In this document: in pieces, positions 13,769 to 20,299 of the stretch | Layout: every line of letters starts with the position of its first letter | How positions within the stretch are numbered: position 1 is the stretch's first letter | DNA from: a virus | DNA length: 25,821 bases | Virus record (IMG/VR): IMGVR_UViG_3300050821_002251 | Coordinates: 1 to 25,821 of that record | Strand: one strand, 5' to 3' | The notes under the pieces: generated by a model | Told to the model about the DNA's origin: nothing | The model's input: the letters and a program-made list of their open reading frames with translations, nothing else | Databases searched by the model: none | Made by a program: the position numbers and the translations under genes

Positions 13769-13797
13769 TTGATTTAACTTGACATCAATGGTATAAT
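13769..13797 (+). promoter_or_regulatory. Extended -10 promoter
   Basis: TTGATT (13769-13774), 17 bases, TATAAT (13792-13797, perfect) preceded by TGG, giving an extended -10. A decoy TTGACA lies only 7 bases from the -10. It would drive the AT-hook gene at 13825 and the genes after it. Confidence 0.75.
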
Positions 13798-13824
13798 GAT
13801 TGTGGTGCTTAGGAGGCACCTTAA

Positions 13825-14130
13825 ATGGAAAACACTGAATTGATTTTGGAAGCACTTCAAGGTAAGTTGGCTTCCGATTTGAAAGCGGTAGAAGCATTGA
13901 AAGCGCTAATAAAGTCTCTGGGAGGTAAGGTTACCAGTGATGAGCCAAGTACAGTCCCGGCCAAGCGGGGTAGAAAGCCTGGATCTGGAAAGCGCACTCT
14001 CTCTCCTGAACATATCGCCAAGATGCAAGCTGGTAGGCGAACGAAGAAAGGTGGAAATGGAACGGAACCTCAAGAGCAAAATGAAGTGCAAACGGAAGGA
14101 GCATCACTGGCACAGGCGGCAGCGGAATAA
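13825..14130 (+). CDS. AT-hook protein with N-terminal coiled coil
   Basis: 101 residues. Residues 1-32 are an amphipathic helix (ELILEALQGKLASDLKAVEA) likely to oligomerise. Residues 46-53, AKRGRKPG, are a canonical AT-hook (R-G-R-K-P), continuing into a basic stretch to residue 76. The tail is acidic and Gln/Ala-rich. The layout, oligomerising helix then minor-groove hook, recalls H-NS/MvaT-type silencers and phage transcription factors. AGGAGG precedes the ATG, and a strong extended -10 promoter lies upstream, so it is probably made in quantity. AT-rich palindromes scattered in this genome are obvious candidate targets (inference). Confidence 0.75.
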   Translation: MENTELILEALQGKLASDLKAVEALKALIKSLGGKVTSDEPSTVPAKRGRKPGSGKRTLSPEHIAKMQAGRRTKKGGNGTEPQEQNEVQTEGASLAQAAAE

Positions 14131-14134
14131 TCAC

Positions 14135-14683
14135 ATGAGAATATCGGAACGGGCAGTGTCCATGAAAGGGTTAGTGCTTTCACCGGAACAGGCCGCTGCC
14201 CGTACTCCTGGTATTCATGTTTCAAGTGTAATTAGGCATATGTCCAAAGCCATTGGACGGCAAAAGGAAAACGATTTCACAGAAGATGACATGGATATGT
14301 TTGCAAGTGTTGGGAGGATGTTTGAAGTTCAATTAACCAAAGCTATGTGCCCACCACCACGATATGAACGTGTGGGTGAAATTGAATGTGACGGGATTAT
14401 TGGGAGTCCTGATGCAATTGACACGGTTGACTGGTCAATACAAGAATATAAGGCTAATTTTGCATCGGCAACCAAACCAATTGAAAGTAAGATTGAATAT
14501 TTCTGGCAAATGAAAGCCTATTGCCATATGTTAGGGATGTGTAGGGCCAGTTTATTTGTATTCTATGTGGGAGGGACATGGCGACCACCTACACCGATAT
14601 TGAAATGCTGGGATATCCTGTTCTCTCCAGGTGAATTACAGGATAATTGGAATATGATTCTAACCAATGCCAAGGAATTGTGA
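14135..14683 (+). CDS. PD-(D/E)XK nuclease (Cas4/RecB-like)
   Basis: 183 residues. Key motif: GIIGSPDAIDTVDWSIQEYK (about 87-106), giving the catalytic Asp in GSPD and Glu-x-Lys in QEYK, with an upstream Glu in VGRMFE (residue 63). YFWQMKAYCHMLGM follows (helix with Gln and Tyr), as in RecB-type nucleases. It probably acts as an exonuclease with the RecA-like protein at 15471. The ATG at 14135 lies 4 bases after the previous stop; it has no strong ribosome site, so coupling is likely. Its stop overlaps the next start (TGATG). Confidence 0.75.
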   Translation: MRISERAVSMKGLVLSPEQAAARTPGIHVSSVIRHMSKAIGRQKENDFTEDDMDMFASVGRMFEVQLTKAMCPPPRYERVGEIECDGIIGSPDAIDTVDWSIQEYKANFASATKPIESKIEYFWQMKAYCHMLGMCRASLFVFYVGGTWRPPTPILKCWDILFSPGELQDNWNMILTNAKEL

Positions 14684-14856
14684 TGTCTAAGGAAATGTCA
14701 TTTCAAATAACATTAAAACAATGGCAATCACTACCATTGTATCTTAGACAGGAATTATTATTGCATTTGCCGAGAGTGTGGTTAGTGTATATTCCGTATG
14801 TCAAATGGTTTCCTTGGATTGGTAGGTTTGTGCCACATAATTTTGATCTCAAGTAA
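14683..14856 (+). CDS. Small hydrophobic protein, unknown
   Basis: 57 residues: MSKEMSFQITLKQWQSLPLY, then LLLHLPRVWLVYIPYVKWFP and GRFVPHNFDLK. Trp, Leu and Pro-rich; the middle could associate with membrane but is broken by Pro. AAGGA lies just before the ATG, which overlaps the nuclease stop. No family recognised. Confidence 0.6.
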   Translation: MSKEMSFQITLKQWQSLPLYLRQELLLHLPRVWLVYIPYVKWFPWIGRFVPHNFDLK

Positions 14857-14871
14857 TACAAAGGAATTATA

Positions 14872-15117
14872 ATGAGTTTACCAGAAGGATTTAAACGAAA
14901 AGGATTTAAACGAAAAAGTTCTGTAATTGCGGATAATCCACCAGAAGTAGCAAATATAGTTGAAATTGGCTCTACAAAAGATGGTGACATTGCAATTAAT
15001 ATTGACGGTGGCCTTGTTAAATTATGTAAAGATGGCGATGAATATTCAATTAAATTGTTATATTCAATGCCAAAATTATTGTTCGATGCAATTCAACAAT
15101 ACCTTAAAGTACAATAA
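14872..15117 (+). CDS. Small protein with tandem GFKRK repeat
   Basis: 81 residues. Near the start GFKRKGFKRK comes from an exact 15-base tandem duplication (14887-14901 and 14902-14916). The rest is a small alpha/beta domain (TKDGDIAINIDGGLVKLCKD, then YSMPKLLFDAIQQYL). AAGGA lies about 8 bases before the ATG. No family recognised. The stop overlaps the next ATG (TAATG). Confidence 0.65.
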   Translation: MSLPEGFKRKGFKRKSSVIADNPPEVANIVEIGSTKDGDIAINIDGGLVKLCKDGDEYSIKLLYSMPKLLFDAIQQYLKVQ

Positions 15118-15395
15118 TGGGTACATTAGGTAAGCGATGGAAATGTGAAGTTAATGCAAAGACAGAGCAATGTTGGCATTATTGTCCTGACTGTCATAGT
15201 GATTGGAATCATAAAATTGTAATTGGTAGACGTAGATCAGGATTAGGACCACGGCACAGATGGCGTAAAAGGTGTGGGAGATGCCGTGGGAAGAGTTATA
15301 GGAATTCCAGGGGCAAGTCATCGGGCCTGGGCCTGACTGCCAACCTGGATACAGGGACGCTGCCTGCTAATAGGCGTTATGAACCTATTAGTTAG
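15117..15395 (+). CDS. Zinc-ribbon-like basic protein
   Basis: 92 residues. CWHYCPDCHSDWNH (about 19-32) and CGRC (about 53-56) provide Cys/His pairs for a zinc ribbon. RRRSGLGPRHRWRKRCGRC is highly basic. The tail is unlike the start and may be variable. Probably binds nucleic acid. An 8-base perfect stem (15367-15374 with 15384-15391) lies at its 3' end. Confidence 0.6.
   Translation: MGTLGKRWKCEVNAKTEQCWHYCPDCHSDWNHKIVIGRRRSGLGPRHRWRKRCGRCRGKSYRNSRGKSSGLGLTANLDTGTLPANRRYEPIS
15367..15391 (+). terminator. Possible terminator or processing hairpin
   Basis: CTAATAGG pairs perfectly with CCTATTAG around a 9-base loop at the end of the 15117-15395 gene. The following TTAGTGTTCATTTC is only moderately T-rich, so termination is uncertain. 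Confidence 0.35.
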
Positions 15396-15432
15396 TGTTC
15401 ATTTCAGAGATGAACTGGACAGCGTCCTTACC

Positions 15433-15450
15433 ATTATAATTGCAATTACA
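15433..15450 (+). repeat. AT-rich palindrome, copy 8 (shorter)
   Basis: ATTATAATTGCAATTACA, 20 bases before the start of the RecA-like gene and just before its AGGAGG ribosome site. Confidence 0.65.
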
Positions 15451-15470
15451 AGTCTCAGGAGGACTTCTAA

Positions 15471-16304
15471 ATGTCAGTTGTCAGTAGTATTAAACCACAA
15501 TCGTCAAAAGAATTACTAGACTCCGACTTGTACCCTAGCAGGGAATTTATTCTTCTAGGTGGCAAGGATGGTGTTGGTAAATCATCGGCCCTAGTATCCC
15601 TCGCATGGTGGGTAGAGCAAAACAAACCTAATGCCACTTTCAATGTAATTGACAGTGAAAACAAATTCAAATCGGCATTACGTTCATTCGGTGGTGACGC
15701 TCCTAAGAATATTCAATATTACAAAGTATCCAACATGAATGACGTTACCAATGTAATTGCAATGATAATGGCGACACATAAACCTGGGGATTGGCTTGCT
15801 ATTGAATCAATGGGGCCTATATGGGATATGGCCCAAGATCTTGCTTACCAATCTATTGCTGGGGTAAGTAAAGTTGAATTCCTTGAAAAGAAACAGAAGG
15901 GTAAGGGTCCTATTCCTCAACCTGATGATTTCTGGAAAATAGCGAAAGGTGCCTATGATGGCGCATTCCTTGACCCTATTCGTCAGTCAGAGGATCTTAA
16001 TGTAATCCTCACGTCAGTTGCCAAACCTATTAAAGCTGATGGATTCATTAAGGAAAATAAAGATAGAAAGGCATTTAGAGTGGAAGTAGGGATGGATGCC
16101 AATTTATCGGGATCTCCTACAATGCCATCATTAGTGGAAACTCTAGCAATATTAGAATTAAATCAAGGGAATGTGTCATGCCGTATACTTAGAGATAATT
16201 TATCGGCATTAGAAGCTGGTAGAATTGAATTTGCTGTTACTGGTAAAAGAGATTGGGCATTAGAATTCTGGTCACAATGCCGGGGAGGGGAGATTAAATT
16301 ATAA
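15471..16304 (+). CDS. RecA-fold ATPase, Sak4/AAA_24-like recombinase
   Basis: 277 residues. Walker A GGKDGVGKSS (30-39) after strand EFILLG, then a helix and VIDSENKFKSAL (about 59-70). GDWLAIESMGPIW (106-118) is the Walker B region, with Glu in place of the usual Asp at the strand end. LNVILTSVAKPIKADGF is the following strand and loop. This order fits the Sak4-type single-strand annealing recombinases and AAA_24 phage ATPases. With the PD-(D/E)XK nuclease and SSB-like protein it makes a recombination module. CAGGAGG precedes the ATG at 15471. The C-terminal 40 residues are less conserved in appearance. Confidence 0.75.
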   Translation: MSVVSSIKPQSSKELLDSDLYPSREFILLGGKDGVGKSSALVSLAWWVEQNKPNATFNVIDSENKFKSALRSFGGDAPKNIQYYKVSNMNDVTNVIAMIMATHKPGDWLAIESMGPIWDMAQDLAYQSIAGVSKVEFLEKKQKGKGPIPQPDDFWKIAKGAYDGAFLDPIRQSEDLNVILTSVAKPIKADGFIKENKDRKAFRVEVGMDANLSGSPTMPSLVETLAILELNQGNVSCRILRDNLSALEAGRIEFAVTGKRDWALEFWSQCRGGEIKL

Positions 16305-16315
16305 TCGGAATTAAT

Positions 16316-16441
16316 ATGAAATATTGTCGTGCCTGTGGCGGTCGTATAATTTACTGTCGAAAATGTAAGATTTGGCATTGTATCTATTCACGGGCCATTT
16401 GTAAATATAAAAAGGTGATAAACACAGGAAAAGAATTATGA
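16316..16441 (+). CDS. Tiny zinc-ribbon protein
   Basis: 41 residues: MKYCRACGGRIIYCRKCKIW, then HCIYSRAICKYKK. Two CxxC pairs (Cys 4/7 and 14/17) plus two further Cys make a compact zinc ribbon. CGGAAT lies before the ATG; the stop overlaps the next start (ATGA). The clean Cys pattern and coupling support a real gene. Confidence 0.6.
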   Translation: MKYCRACGGRIIYCRKCKIWHCIYSRAICKYKKVINTGKEL

Positions 16442-16863
16442 CTGAACGAACATACACGGAATCGGAACTCCTCTCCCGGATTGCTCTGGAGAGGGCGGCT
16501 GTGCTGGGACAGGCAGTTTACGTCATACTTGATGATGAGTGCCCTACTCCACAAGAGGAAAGAATAGCCGAAAGAGTTCTGCGATTCATCCCCTCTACTG
16601 ACCGTACAGCGCTCGACCAGCACGATGCTGAGCAGCAGAACAAATTGATGGAAGAGATAACAAATCAACGCCTAGAAATAATTGAGTTAAAGCACAAAAA
16701 TGCGGAGATCGTCGCGGAGTTTGCGCGCGTGGCGGATGAGTTGACACAGCATAGCAACGCTCATATTCATTCCGATTACTCAATAACCAAGCACTGTGCG
16801 GCAGTAGAGGGCGTTATTGGCGATAGACTCCGAGCCCTCGTCCAGAAGTGGAGTGGGAAATGA
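16438..16863 (+). CDS. Accessory coiled-coil protein
   Basis: 141 residues. It starts MTERTYTESELLSRIALERA, the 'YT-x-x-E-x-x-x-L' opening also found internally in the gene at 17965. Residues 60-105 form a charged coiled coil. First gene of a visibly GC-richer stretch that continues to about 19350. Ends VQKWSGK; the stop overlaps the next ATG, with GAGTGGG just before it. No function assigned. Confidence 0.65.
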   Translation: MTERTYTESELLSRIALERAAVLGQAVYVILDDECPTPQEERIAERVLRFIPSTDRTALDQHDAEQQNKLMEEITNQRLEIIELKHKNAEIVAEFARVADELTQHSNAHIHSDYSITKHCAAVEGVIGDRLRALVQKWSGK

Positions 16864-17090
16864 AGCCGCACGGTCCTGTGAATGCACTATTCATGCAGTC
16901 TCATTACGGTCCGAGCGGTTACGTGAAACCAATGGGACGGATGTCCCCCATAGTGGAATGCATCAAGTTCTATACCCAGCACAAGCCGGGATGTTCCGGC
17001 GCTGAGATTGCCTGTGGTTGTGGATTATCGCAACTAAAAACTAAGGCTCTTGCTGAATATAAAAAACTAGAGCGCGGATGCGGAAAATGA
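16860..17090 (+). CDS. Small Cys-containing accessory protein
   Basis: 76 residues: MKPHGPVNALFMQSHYGPSG, then IKFYTQHKPGCSGAEIACGC and GLSQLKTKALAEYKKLERGC. The C-terminal part (SGAEIACGCGLSQLKTKALAEY) resembles a winged-helix 'allocate, recognise' pattern, possibly DNA-binding. ATGA junctions on both sides. The first codons recur at 18744 (see findings). Confidence 0.65.
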   Translation: MKPHGPVNALFMQSHYGPSGYVKPMGRMSPIVECIKFYTQHKPGCSGAEIACGCGLSQLKTKALAEYKKLERGCGK

Positions 17091-17494
17091 AACGCATGCC
17101 GAGGCGGCAACTAATCATTGAAATTGCACGTGCGATGAAAGAAGCGGAATATCCCAACGTCGCGATGCACATGTGCGCTGGCTTCCTTTGGTCGCTGTAC
17201 CCAGATTGGTACACGGAATGGGAACGACTAAAGGAGACCGACATGCTGCTAATCGAAAGACTTACCGCCCTAAAACTGGCGGCTGCCAAGCGGGATGCCC
17301 TGAAATATGATGACACATCTAAATCTGACTTTATGGCCGCCGGAATTGAAAAAGCGGCGCGCTACGTGGCGGACGGTTTTAGCGGACTAAACGCCAAATT
17401 CGACCGCGAAACATTCATGGCTATCGCTTGTGGTGAAAAACCTGTGCGGAAAGCGAATCAAGCTTGCGAAAGAAGCGGGGTGGAAAATGAATGA
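17087..17494 (+). CDS. Accessory protein of unknown function
   Basis: 135 residues: MKRMPRRQLIIEIARAMKEA, then MHMCAGFLWSLYPDWYTEWE, a helical region, and a basic tail. ATGA overlap at the start favours 17087 over the in-frame ATG at 17078. The end overlaps the next gene by 8 bases. No family recognised. Confidence 0.65.
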   Translation: MKRMPRRQLIIEIARAMKEAEYPNVAMHMCAGFLWSLYPDWYTEWERLKETDMLLIERLTALKLAAAKRDALKYDDTSKSDFMAAGIEKAARYVADGFSGLNAKFDRETFMAIACGEKPVRKANQACERSGVENE

Positions 17495-17657
17495 TGATTT
17501 GTGTAAAAACTGCGGCGGCACAAAAGAACAGCACGACCCCTATGCACAAGCCGTTGGAGCGAAATCAATTTGGTCCTGGTCAAAAGGGATTGATTTGCCG
17601 GTCGTTGATTGCCGGAAATTCGAGCCGCGAGAGCGCGGGAAGGCGATAACGACATGA
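17487..17657 (+). CDS. Small zinc-binding-type accessory protein
   Basis: 56 residues: MNDDLCKNCGGTKEQHDPYA, then WSWSKGIDLPVVDCRKFEPR. The 'CKNCG..KxxH' knuckle with a later Cys and 'CxxF' end is common in small phage proteins where a Cys-x2-Cys...His...Cys set binds zinc. GGAAA lies just before the ATG at 17487. The stop overlaps the next ATG. Confidence 0.65.
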   Translation: MNDDLCKNCGGTKEQHDPYAQAVGAKSIWSWSKGIDLPVVDCRKFEPRERGKAITT

Positions 17658-17968
17658 GGCTGACACCTGTACAATGTAAGGGAATGCGTGTCGGAGTAGT
17701 CAGCAAGATTTGCACTCCTGAATTTCAGCATATCACTGATCTTCTCGATACCATCGACGCCCTCGAATCCGACCGTGACGCATGGCTCAGGGAGAAGCTG
17801 GGGCCGATTGAGGAGTTGATACGCGAGATTCAACCTACTATCTCATTCTATTTGAAACGGGAAATTGAATCGCCGTCGCTTCATCAGGAATTTGCACGCG
17901 AGGCACAAGAGAAGCTTGACAAATTCTACAAACTTCTCGCGGCGCTGGAAAGGATAAAGGCGAAATGA
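17654..17968 (+). CDS. Coiled-coil accessory protein
   Basis: 104 residues: MRLTPVQCKGMRVGVVSKIC at the start, then a long helical part (FQHITDLLDTIDALESDRDA, then LGPIEELIREIQ and EAQEKLDKFYKLLAALERIK). Predicted coiled coil from residue 25 to the end. The ATGA overlap at the start makes 17654 preferable to 17609. No catalytic motif. Confidence 0.65.
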   Translation: MRLTPVQCKGMRVGVVSKICTPEFQHITDLLDTIDALESDRDAWLREKLGPIEELIREIQPTISFYLKREIESPSLHQEFAREAQEKLDKFYKLLAALERIKAK

Positions 17969-18414
17969 GCTACCTGCAAGAACAGAATATTCGTTGCGAC
18001 TGCCACGATTGTACGATGGCTAGATTACCTCAATTTGAGAGGGCCATACTGCAATCTCAGGGGCGCACCTACACCCAATCCGAAGTAGATAAGCTCGTGG
18101 CTGAGGCTCGGCTGAAAGAGCATTTCTCTTGCTGTCCTAGATGTTCACCAGGACAAGCCGAATATGAAGAATTTGGGTGTTCCCGCAGAACAGAATTGAA
18201 AAGTGCCCTTCGCGCCGCCAGCGGGGATACGTTTACGAGAACTTATAATTTTCCGACGCTCACATTTGGGAACGGCGATTATTCCTGCGCCAGATGCGGA
18301 TCGGGGATGAACCGTCCCTGTGTCCATTGGGAAGCATTCCTCGATGATGAGTCACTGGACAACGAAGGACACGGAACGCGGCATAAGCCGGGAGTGGAAA
18401 GGGAAGCAAAATGA
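17965..18414 (+). CDS. Cys-rich accessory protein with several zinc-type knuckles
   Basis: 149 residues. RCDCHDCTMARLPQFERAIL at the start, GRTYTQSEVDKLVAEARLKE in the middle, CCPRCSPGQ, then CARCGSGMNRPCVHWEAFLD near the end. At least three CxxC pairs. The 'TYTQSEVDKLVAEAR' block resembles the opening of the gene at 16438, suggesting domain shuffling. ATGA overlaps at both ends. Confidence 0.65.
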   Translation: MSYLQEQNIRCDCHDCTMARLPQFERAILQSQGRTYTQSEVDKLVAEARLKEHFSCCPRCSPGQAEYEEFGCSRRTELKSALRAASGDTFTRTYNFPTLTFGNGDYSCARCGSGMNRPCVHWEAFLDDESLDNEGHGTRHKPGVEREAK

Positions 18415-18629
18415 CGCGATATCATTGCGACCGTTGTGGAAAAGAGATGCTTTACATTGCCAATACGGCCAGTTTTCAAGTATTTCACGAGAAGAATAAT
18501 CTATCGTTTTCGATCACAGTAGCGGTTTCAATTATAAATCACAATAGTGGTCAGACCCACATGTGCGAACCATGCGTGAAACGGTTGATTTGGTCAGCAG
18601 TTACAATGGACGGAGAGCCAAAAGAATAG
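18411..18629 (+). CDS. Small two-knuckle zinc protein
   Basis: 72 residues: MTRYHCDRCGKEMLYIANTA, then SFSITVAVSIINHNSGQTHM and CEPCVKRLIW. A CxxC near each end with beta strands between is the usual layout of small phage zinc-ribbon proteins (rubredoxin-like). GGGAAGCAAA precedes the ATG, overlapping the previous stop. Function unknown. Confidence 0.7.
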   Translation: MTRYHCDRCGKEMLYIANTASFQVFHEKNNLSFSITVAVSIINHNSGQTHMCEPCVKRLIWSAVTMDGEPKE

Positions 18630-18660
18630 TGGATAAGCCGGGAGCGGAGAGGAAAGAATA

Positions 18661-18747
18661 ATGCTGAGCGCATTTCTATTACTAGGAGTGGAATGCCTAA
18701 TTATCGGCGTGCTTGGAATCTTGGCTGCCAAATTGGGAAGTAAATGA
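18661..18747 (+). CDS. 28-residue membrane peptide
   Basis: MLSAFLLLGVECLIIGVLGI then LAAKLGSK: one hydrophobic helix with a short basic end. GGAGAGGAAAG gives a good ribosome site. Its stop overlaps another ATG at 18744. A single-span micropeptide is plausible. Confidence 0.5.
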   Translation: MLSAFLLLGVECLIIGVLGILAAKLGSK

Positions 18748-18971
18748 AGCCGCACTGTTCGGTGCGTCCCGGTCCATTTTAAGGAGCAGGCTGCAAAACC
18801 TGCGGCAACCGGGTAGCGCTTCGGTGAAGGATGGATAGTGCCGAAGTAAATTAAGGCGCGCGTTCGGTGCGGAGAGGAGGATTGAAATGTCATTGCGCCG
18901 TTGATGGTCGATTCAAGACGGGGATGCTCTATTAAGCCTACTGTCGGCGTAGGTCAAAGCGAAGGACGACG
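18744..18971. other. Stretch without a clear gene, possibly decayed
   Basis: From 18744 a frame reads MKPHCSVRPGPF and stops; its DNA start closely copies that of the 16860 gene. Several further ribosome-site plus ATG pairs (around 18831 and 18888) are followed by stops after a few codons. No tRNA-like fold is visible. Confidence 0.4.
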
Positions 18972-19082
18972 ATGCCGGATATGCCGAAACGCCGGAAGAC
19001 TAACATTCGTCGCCACCGCCTTGCTTGGTCGAGCATCCCAGCGCCTTGGATCGGTGAGGGAGGAAATAGGTGGATCAAATAA
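18972..19082 (+). CDS. Possible 36-residue basic protein
   Basis: ATG to TAA frame: MPDMPKRRKTNIRRHRLAWS, then SIPAPWIGEGGNRWIK. Very basic N-terminus. It overlaps the start of the DUF3310 gene by 13 bases, and its last codons contain that gene's GGGAGGAAA ribosome site, a typical coupled arrangement. The upstream ribosome site is weak (AAGGACGACG). Confidence 0.45.
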   Translation: MPDMPKRRKTNIRRHRLAWSSIPAPWIGEGGNRWIK

Positions 19083-19333
19083 ATCATCCTTCTCATTACG
19101 GAGGTGACACAACTTACGAAGCTATCAAAGTAATTGAGGCATGGGGGCTAGGATTCCACCTTGGCAACGCCGTGAAATATATATGTCGAGCAGGAAAGAA
19201 AGACATAGCTCTCGTTGACTTACGAAAGGCCCGCTGGTATCTGGATCGTTTAATCACTTTATTGGAGACCGAAGGGCGCGGAGGCCAATCGGTCTCCATA
19301 GGACAGCAATCCGGGGAACGAGCCGGGAGCTAG
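19070..19333 (+). CDS. DUF3310 family protein
   Basis: 87 residues from a GTG at 19070 with GGGAGGAAATAG before it. NHPSHYGGDTTYEAIKVIEA, GLGFHLGNAVKYICRAGKKD, then DLRKARWYLDRLITLL: the hallmark 'HPxHY', 'E-x-I', 'LGNxxKYxxRxGxK' and 'DLxKAxWYL' blocks of DUF3310 (SaV-like), a very common early phage protein often described as nucleotide-kinase-like; its function is not settled. Full length for the family; the last 20 residues are variable. Confidence 0.9.
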   Translation: MDQINHPSHYGGDTTYEAIKVIEAWGLGFHLGNAVKYICRAGKKDIALVDLRKARWYLDRLITLLETEGRGGQSVSIGQQSGERAGS

Positions 19334-19352
19334 TCCATGGAAAGGAAAGGCC

Positions 19353-19865
19353 ATGTCTCACTTCGCGCCCATATTGATAGAGTGGAAAATGAAAATATTG
19401 TTTTGTGTCATAACAATTATCATGTTATTTACATTTGGGATACCGATGTCGGCGCAATCCGTCCGCGTGCAGCTAACCGATGGCCACAATAAATGGTATG
19501 AACAATTACCTGTGAAGCATCGTACCGTAGATAACAAATGGCTTATATCAACAATTGGAATGGGAATATCAACTGTATTTGATGTCCAAGAATCATTGTA
19601 TATAATGCATAAATATCCTAATGGTTATGAAATTAATCCTATTTATGGTAAACATCCAAATGCAATTAGATACTATTCAATTCAAGCGCCTATGACTGTA
19701 TTTATAAGCTATTTGTCATGGAAATGGAAACGTGAGGATGAAGCATTGGAATGTTATGGCTATCATGGGCACAAGATAATGAAATGGCATTTATTGAATG
19801 ACATTGTTACTGGAATACATATTGTTGATATTGGTTTTATGACATCAGAAGGCGGGAGATTATAA
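19353..19865 (+). CDS. Exported/membrane protein of bacterial type
   Basis: 170 residues from ATG 19353 (AAAGGAAAGG upstream), or 158 from ATG 19389, where a signal peptide begins (MKILFCVITIIMLFTFGIPM, then SAQS, a likely cleavage site). The mature part has hydrophobic segments (WLISTIGMGISTVFDVQESL, YYSIQAPMTVFISYL) and 'GYEINPIYGKHP', like bacterial membrane proteins with a 'FDVxST...EANPI' pattern. It ends with two more hydrophobic helices. The DNA switches back from GC-richer to AT-rich here. The 12-residue N-terminal extension may be fused cassette remnant. Function unknown; an envelope role is likely. Confidence 0.65.
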   Translation: MSHFAPILIEWKMKILFCVITIIMLFTFGIPMSAQSVRVQLTDGHNKWYEQLPVKHRTVDNKWLISTIGMGISTVFDVQESLYIMHKYPNGYEINPIYGKHPNAIRYYSIQAPMTVFISYLSWKWKREDEALECYGYHGHKIMKWHLLNDIVTGIHIVDIGFMTSEGGRL

Positions 19866-20087
19866 TTGCCAGTACATACTATTAATAAAGATAAAGTAAC
19901 AGCAGAATTAAATAAACGTGGATGGAAACGTGGGCAATACGGAGAATGGATTGTACCGGGTAAGGCAGATATTGAAAAGGATTGGATGGATTCTATTATG
20001 GCATCAATTAACTGTGAACATGAAAATAGAATTAAAGATAATTTGAAGTTCCTTGAAGAGCATCCAACAGTAAAGAGGATGGGATGA
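19866..20087 (+). CDS. Small basic protein, TTG start
   Basis: 73 residues from TTG at 19866, directly after the previous stop, with GGGAGA upstream. NKDKVTAELNKRGWKRGQYG, then EWIVPGKADIEKDWMDSI, a charged helix and KRMG. No internal ATG fits better. The stop overlaps the next ATG. No family recognised. Confidence 0.6.
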   Translation: MPVHTINKDKVTAELNKRGWKRGQYGEWIVPGKADIEKDWMDSIMASINCEHENRIKDNLKFLEEHPTVKRMG

Positions 20088-20299
20088 CAACAAAAGAGAA
20101 ATTGATGTCAATGTTGCCAGCTAAAGGTGTGGAAACATATACCATATCTGAGATAATTGAATCATGCGACCTTGATATTGAGGAATTAAATAAAGTTTAT
20201 TGTGCCGCTTGTTTTGCACAGGAATATAATTTCGCTTTCATGTTGTCATTTGCAGTTGGAAGAATATACGAAAGTAAATTTCCACATGATCCTGATTGA
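20084..20299 (+). CDS. Small helical protein of unknown function
   Basis: 71 residues: MTTKEKLMSMLPAKGVETYT, then SEIIESCDLDIEELNKVYCA and ACFAQEYNFAFMLSFAVGRI. Helical, with a short Phe-rich stretch near the end. ATGA start overlap; the end overlaps the ERCC4-type gene by 14 bases. Confidence 0.65.
   Translation: MTTKEKLMSMLPAKGVETYTISEIIESCDLDIEELNKVYCAACFAQEYNFAFMLSFAVGRIYESKFPHDPD

Noticed and set aside
13779-13797. TTGACA followed by TATAAT
   Set aside because: The spacing is only 7 bases, so this TTGACA cannot be the -35; TTGATT at 13769 with 17 bases is used instead.
18780-18960. Possible tRNA or structured RNA in the gene-poor stretch
   Set aside because: No cloverleaf, T-loop (GTTCGANTC) or acceptor pairing could be built by eye.
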